From positions 1-64,000 of the forward strand of contig NZ_CALAOH010000250.1 of assembly GCF_937926365.1 (NCBI RefSeq): a stretch of 64,000 bases of DNA. Direction: 5' to 3'. Positions 61,077 through 64,000 of this stretch are shown here, piece after piece. Within the stretch, counting starts at the first letter, position 1. Every line of letters starts with the position of its first letter. The DNA is from an uncultured Azohydromonas sp. Lineage in GTDB: Bacteria; Pseudomonadota; Gammaproteobacteria; Burkholderiales; Burkholderiaceae_C. Made by a program: the position numbers and the translations under genes. Under the pieces are notes generated by a model. It did no database searches and had not been told where the DNA came from. It worked only from the letters and a program-made list of their open reading frames with translations.

Positions 61077-62279
61077 TCAAACCCTTTCCAGAATCAGCGT
61101 GGCCGCGGTGTGGCGCGAGGCCAGCGCGCCGCCGATGCCGTTGGCCAGCGCGAGGTCGCAGTTGGGCACCTGCACGGCCGGGTGCGCCTCGCCGCGCAGC
61201 TGGCGCACGGCCTCGATCACCTTGGTGACGCCGCCGCGGTTGGCGGGGTGGTTGCTGCACAGCCCGCCGCCGTCGGTGTTGAAGGGCAGCCGTCCCACGC
61301 CGGAGATCAGGCCGCCGTCCTGCACGAAGCGCCCGCCCTCGCCCTTGCGGCAGAAGCCCAGGTCCTCCAGCTGCATCAGCACGGTGATGGTGAAGCTGTC
61401 GTAGAGCGAGGCGTACTTGATGTCCGCCGGCGTCACCCCGGCCTCGGCAAAGGCCAGCGGCCCGGACCAGGCGGCGGCGGAATAGCTCAGGTCCACCTTG
61501 CCGGCCATCGAATGCTTGGGCGCCTCGCCGGTGCCGCGCACCTTCACCAGCGGCCGCTTCTGCTGCGCGGCGATGTCGCGCGCGATCTCCGGCCGCGCCA
61601 CGATCAGCGCGCCGCCGCCGTCCGTCATCACGCAGCAGTCGAGCCGGTGCAGCGGATCGGCCACCAGCGGCGAGGCCAGCACCTCCTCCACCGTCACCAC
61701 CTTGCGCAGCAGCGCATGCGGGTTGTGCTGGGCGTGGTGCGAGGCCGCGACCTTGATCCAGGCCAGTTGCTCGGACGTGGTGCCGAACTCGTGCATGTGG
61801 CGCCGCGCCACCATGGCGTAGAGGTTCTGCGTGGCCGGGCCGTAGGGCAGCTCGAAGGCCAGCTCGGGCGCGTCGGGGTCGGGCGCCTTGAGCGCGAGCT
61901 GCGGCGGCTTGCCGGCCTTGGCCAGCGCGGCCGAGGCCGCGCGCGGGCGCCCGGCCAGCGTGATCAGCGCCACGTTGCAGCGGCCCGCGGCAATCGCCTC
62001 CGCGGCATGCGCCACGTGCAGGATGGGCGCGGAGCCGCCGCACTCGGTGCTGTCCACGTGGCGCAGCTTCAGGCCCAGGTACTCGGCCACCGTGGTGGTG
62101 CCCAGGCCCGGGGCGTCGCCGGCGCAGAAGTAGCCGTCGATGTCGGACTTGCTCAGCCCGGCGTCTTCCAGCGCGCCGCGCGCCACGTCGGCATGCAGCC
62201 GCACGACCGAGAGGTCGTCGGCCTGGCGGGTCGGGTGCTCGTAGGCACCGACGATGTAGGCTTTTCCGTTGAGACTCAT
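61077..62279 (-). CDS. Thiolase-family protein (SCP2-type, DUF35 partner)
   Basis: 400 residues: AYIVGAYEHPTRQADDLS, IDGYFCAGDAPGLGTTTVAE, HVDSTECGGSAPILHVAHAA with the catalytic-region Cys, SLYDSFTITVLMQLEDLG and LCSNHPANRGGVTKVIEAVR. This branch cleaves beta-keto or beta-hydroxy acyl-CoA (retro-aldol or thiolytic) together with a DUF35 protein. It directly precedes the DUF35 gene, with a gap of one base. Confidence 0.9.
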   Translation of the reverse strand: MSLNGKAYIVGAYEHPTRQADDLSVVRLHADVARGALEDAGLSKSDIDGYFCAGDAPGLGTTTVAEYLGLKLRHVDSTECGGSAPILHVAHAAEAIAAGRCNVALITLAGRPRAASAALAKAGKPPQLALKAPDPDAPELAFELPYGPATQNLYAMVARRHMHEFGTTSEQLAWIKVAASHHAQHNPHALLRKVVTVEEVLASPLVADPLHRLDCCVMTDGGGALIVARPEIARDIAAQQKRPLVKVRGTGEAPKHSMAGKVDLSYSAAAWSGPLAFAEAGVTPADIKYASLYDSFTITVLMQLEDLGFCRKGEGGRFVQDGGLISGVGRLPFNTDGGGLCSNHPANRGGVTKVIEAVRQLRGEAHPAVQVPNCDLALANGIGGALASRHTAATLILERV

Positions 62280-62293
62280 GGTGTTCCTCGCGC

Positions 62294-63274
62294 TCACTGC
62301 TCGGGCCGGAAGCCGGTGGCCTTGACGACCGCGCCCCAGTAGCCGATTTCCTTGCGCAGCAGCGCATCGACCTCGCCGGCGGTACGGAAGTCCGGCGTCA
62401 TGGTCTGCTTGTTGGTGAGGATGTCGCGCACCTCGGGCATGGCGAGCACCTGCTTGACGGCGGCCTGCATGCGCTCCATCTCGGCCTTGGGCGTCTTGGC
62501 CGGCGCCCACAGCGCCGTCCAGGCGTCGCCGGTGTCCACGTTGAAGCCCTGCTCCATGAGCGTGGGCACGTCGGGCAGCAGCGGCGAGCGCTTGGCGCCG
62601 AACACGCTGATCACCTTCACCTGTCCGCCGCGCTGGTGCGGCGCGATGTCACCGGCGGTCATGATCCCGGCAGCCACCTGCCCGCCCACCAGGTCCGTCA
62701 CCAGCGGGCCGTTGCCCCGGTAGGGCACGACGTTGAGCGTCACGCCCGCGGCCTTGGCCAGTTGCAGGCCGCTGAAGTGCGTGTGGCCGCCCAGCCCCGC
62801 CGAGCCGAAGGTGGCCTCCTTGGGATGCGCCTTGACCCAGCCGATGTAGTCCTTGACGCTGGACACGCCGGTGCGGCTGTTGACGGCCAGCGCCAGCGGG
62901 TACGACACCACCATCGCCACCGGCGCCAGGTCGGTCAGCAGGTCGTACTTCAGCACCGAGGTCGGATAGAGCACGTACTGGAACACGCCGGTGGCATTGG
63001 GTGCAAGCATGTACGTCTGCCCGTCGGGCGCGGCGTTCTTGAGCGCCTCGGCCGCCAGGCGCCCGCCGGCACCGGGCTTGTTCTCGACGATGACGGTCTG
63101 GCCCAGCGGCTGGCGCAGCTTCTCCGCCAGCACCCGCGCGACCATGTCGGTGGACCCGCCGGGCGCGAAGCCCACGATGATGCGCATGGGCGGCTTGTCC
63201 TCGGCCTGGGCGCCGGCGCCCAGGCCCAGGATCGCGGCGGCCAGCAGCGTCTTCATGAAATGGCATCGGTTCAT
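62294..63274 (-). CDS. Bug-family periplasmic solute receptor
   Basis: 326 residues with signal peptide (about 1-24; FMKTLLAAAILGLGAGAQA). Bug marks: MRIIVGFAPGGSTDMVARVL, VIVENKPGAGGRLAAEALKN, LNVVPYRGNGPLVTDLVGGQ. It lies within the CoA operon, so it likely captures the operon's aromatic acid. Confidence 0.9.
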   Translation of the reverse strand: MNRCHFMKTLLAAAILGLGAGAQAEDKPPMRIIVGFAPGGSTDMVARVLAEKLRQPLGQTVIVENKPGAGGRLAAEALKNAAPDGQTYMLAPNATGVFQYVLYPTSVLKYDLLTDLAPVAMVVSYPLALAVNSRTGVSSVKDYIGWVKAHPKEATFGSAGLGGHTHFSGLQLAKAAGVTLNVVPYRGNGPLVTDLVGGQVAAGIMTAGDIAPHQRGGQVKVISVFGAKRSPLLPDVPTLMEQGFNVDTGDAWTALWAPAKTPKAEMERMQAAVKQVLAMPEVRDILTNKQTMTPDFRTAGEVDALLRKEIGYWGAVVKATGFRPEQ

Positions 63275-63310
63275 CTGTGTCTCCTGTCGTTGTCGAGCTT
63301 GCGGGGCCGA

Positions 63311-64000
63311 TCAGTGGGCCTGCTCGCCGAAGCGGCGCAGGTGGTGGTGCGCGTCGCCCAGGATCTGGCCGATGGCCATCAGCCGCTTGGCGTAGTGGCC
63401 GACGCGGCACTCCTCGGTCATGCCCATGGCGCCGTGCATCTGGATCGCGGCCAGGCTGACCTGGCGGCCCAGTTGCGCCGTCATCACCTTGGCCGCCGAC
63501 ACCAGGCGCCGGCGCTGCGGCACCGAGTCCGCCTCCAGTGCCATGGCCGCGGCGCAAGCCATCGACTTGGCCTGCTCCAGCGCGATCACCATGTCGGCCA
63601 GGCGGTGCTGCAGCACCTGGAATTTCGCCAGCGGCGCGCCGAACTGCTTGCGCGTGCGCAGCTGCTCCGTCGTGAGCTCGACCAGGGCCTCGATGGCGCC
63701 GGCGGCCTCGGCGCACAGCGCCGCGTTGGCGCGGTCCAGCGTCTCGTCCAGCAGCACGTGCGCCGCGCCCTCGGTCCCGACCAAGCGCCCGGGCTCCACC
63801 CGAACGCCGCGCAGCTCCACGTGGGCGGCGCGGCGGCCGTCCAGCGTGTTGAAGCCGTGCAGGCGCAGGCCCGGCGCCTTGGCATCCAGCGCGAACAGGC
63901 TCAGGCCCTCGGGGCCGTGGCGCTCGCCCGCGGTGCGCGCCACCACCAGCAGCAGGTCGGCACTGTCGCCGTCGAGCACCAGGCTCTTGCGGCCGTCGAG
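63311..64000 (-). CDS. Acyl-CoA dehydrogenase, C-terminal part (cut by window end)
   Basis: About 230 residues of the C-terminal part: LDRANAALCAEAAGAIEALV, RTRKQFGAPLAKFQVLQHRL, ALEADSVPQRRRLVSAAKVM, VSLAAIQMHGAMGMTEECRV and GHYAKRLMAIGQILGDA. The catalytic base at the usual place (Glu after GxxGxT) reads HGAMGMTEE. The 5' end lies beyond the window. It is the first gene seen of the minus-strand operon, 36 bases before the Bug gene. Confidence 0.9.
   Translation of the reverse strand, partial: LDGRKSLVLDGDSADLLLVVARTAGERHGPEGLSLFALDAKAPGLRLHGFNTLDGRRAAHVELRGVRVEPGRLVGTEGAAHVLLDETLDRANAALCAEAAGAIEALVELTTEQLRTRKQFGAPLAKFQVLQHRLADMVIALEQAKSMACAAAMALEADSVPQRRRLVSAAKVMTAQLGRQVSLAAIQMHGAMGMTEECRVGHYAKRLMAIGQILGDAHHHLRRFGEQAH

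Overview
The window is high-GC DNA with gene content typical of a betaproteobacterium of the Comamonadaceae or a close Burkholderiales relative: Bug-type solute receptors, a GcdH/CoA-transferase pair, a Burkholderiales-type porin, an Mhp pathway and a PEP-CTERM protein. No rRNA, tRNA or CRISPR array was seen. All function calls come from motifs and remembered families; no search was run.

Left part (1-16.4 kb): a patchwork of mobile-element debris and housekeeping or orphan genes. It starts with the C-terminal part of a large serine recombinase whose tail is fused to a truncated group II intron (antisense, 5' end intact). That intron sits inside the remains of an IS66-type transposase gene. 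Next come a Lys/Ala-rich histone-H1-like fragment, small unknown proteins, a SWIB protein, a double-HTH protein, a CorC/HlyC-type membrane protein and a flavin-dependent acyl-CoA-dehydrogenase-like protein. They are followed by a FUSC fragment, an XRE regulator with a perfect palindrome upstream, a 53-residue membrane protein, a frameshifted EamA transporter, a PEP-CTERM protein and a broken asparaginase-like gene.

Central part (16.4-38.2 kb): a coherent catabolic island. On the minus strand lie a SulP anion transporter, a histidine kinase, a sigma-54 response regulator and a stand-alone cNMP-like sensor protein. Divergently, behind a -24/-12 (sigma-54) promoter, lie a four-component Rieske oxygenase resembling methanesulfonate monooxygenase, an ABC uptake system of the sulfonate/taurine type with two permeases and two ATPases, and an amidohydrolase. 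A LysR gene and a SoeABC-type sulfite dehydrogenase with a TauE/SafE exporter follow. The likely logic is: take up a sulfonate, oxygenate it, release sulfite, oxidise sulfite to sulfate and export the anions. The most unusual feature is that one kind of cNMP-like domain, with the motif FGWAA, occurs three times here: alone, fused to the Rieske ferredoxin, and fused to the N terminus of an ABC permease.

Right part (38.3-64 kb): a hybrid sensor kinase; glutaryl-CoA dehydrogenase with a CoA-transferase and LysR regulator; an mhp meta-cleavage cluster (mhpR, then mhpA-B-D-Bug-F-E-C and another Bug gene) with a recognisable MhpR operator; and, on the minus strand, one long catabolic gene run. That run, in transcription order, is acyl-CoA dehydrogenase, Bug receptor, thiolase, DUF35 protein, CoA-transferase, LigB-type dioxygenase, three tandem RraA-family proteins, enoyl-CoA hydratase, thioesterase and porin. 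It probably degrades an aromatic acid through CoA side-chain steps and ring cleavage to an aldolase substrate.
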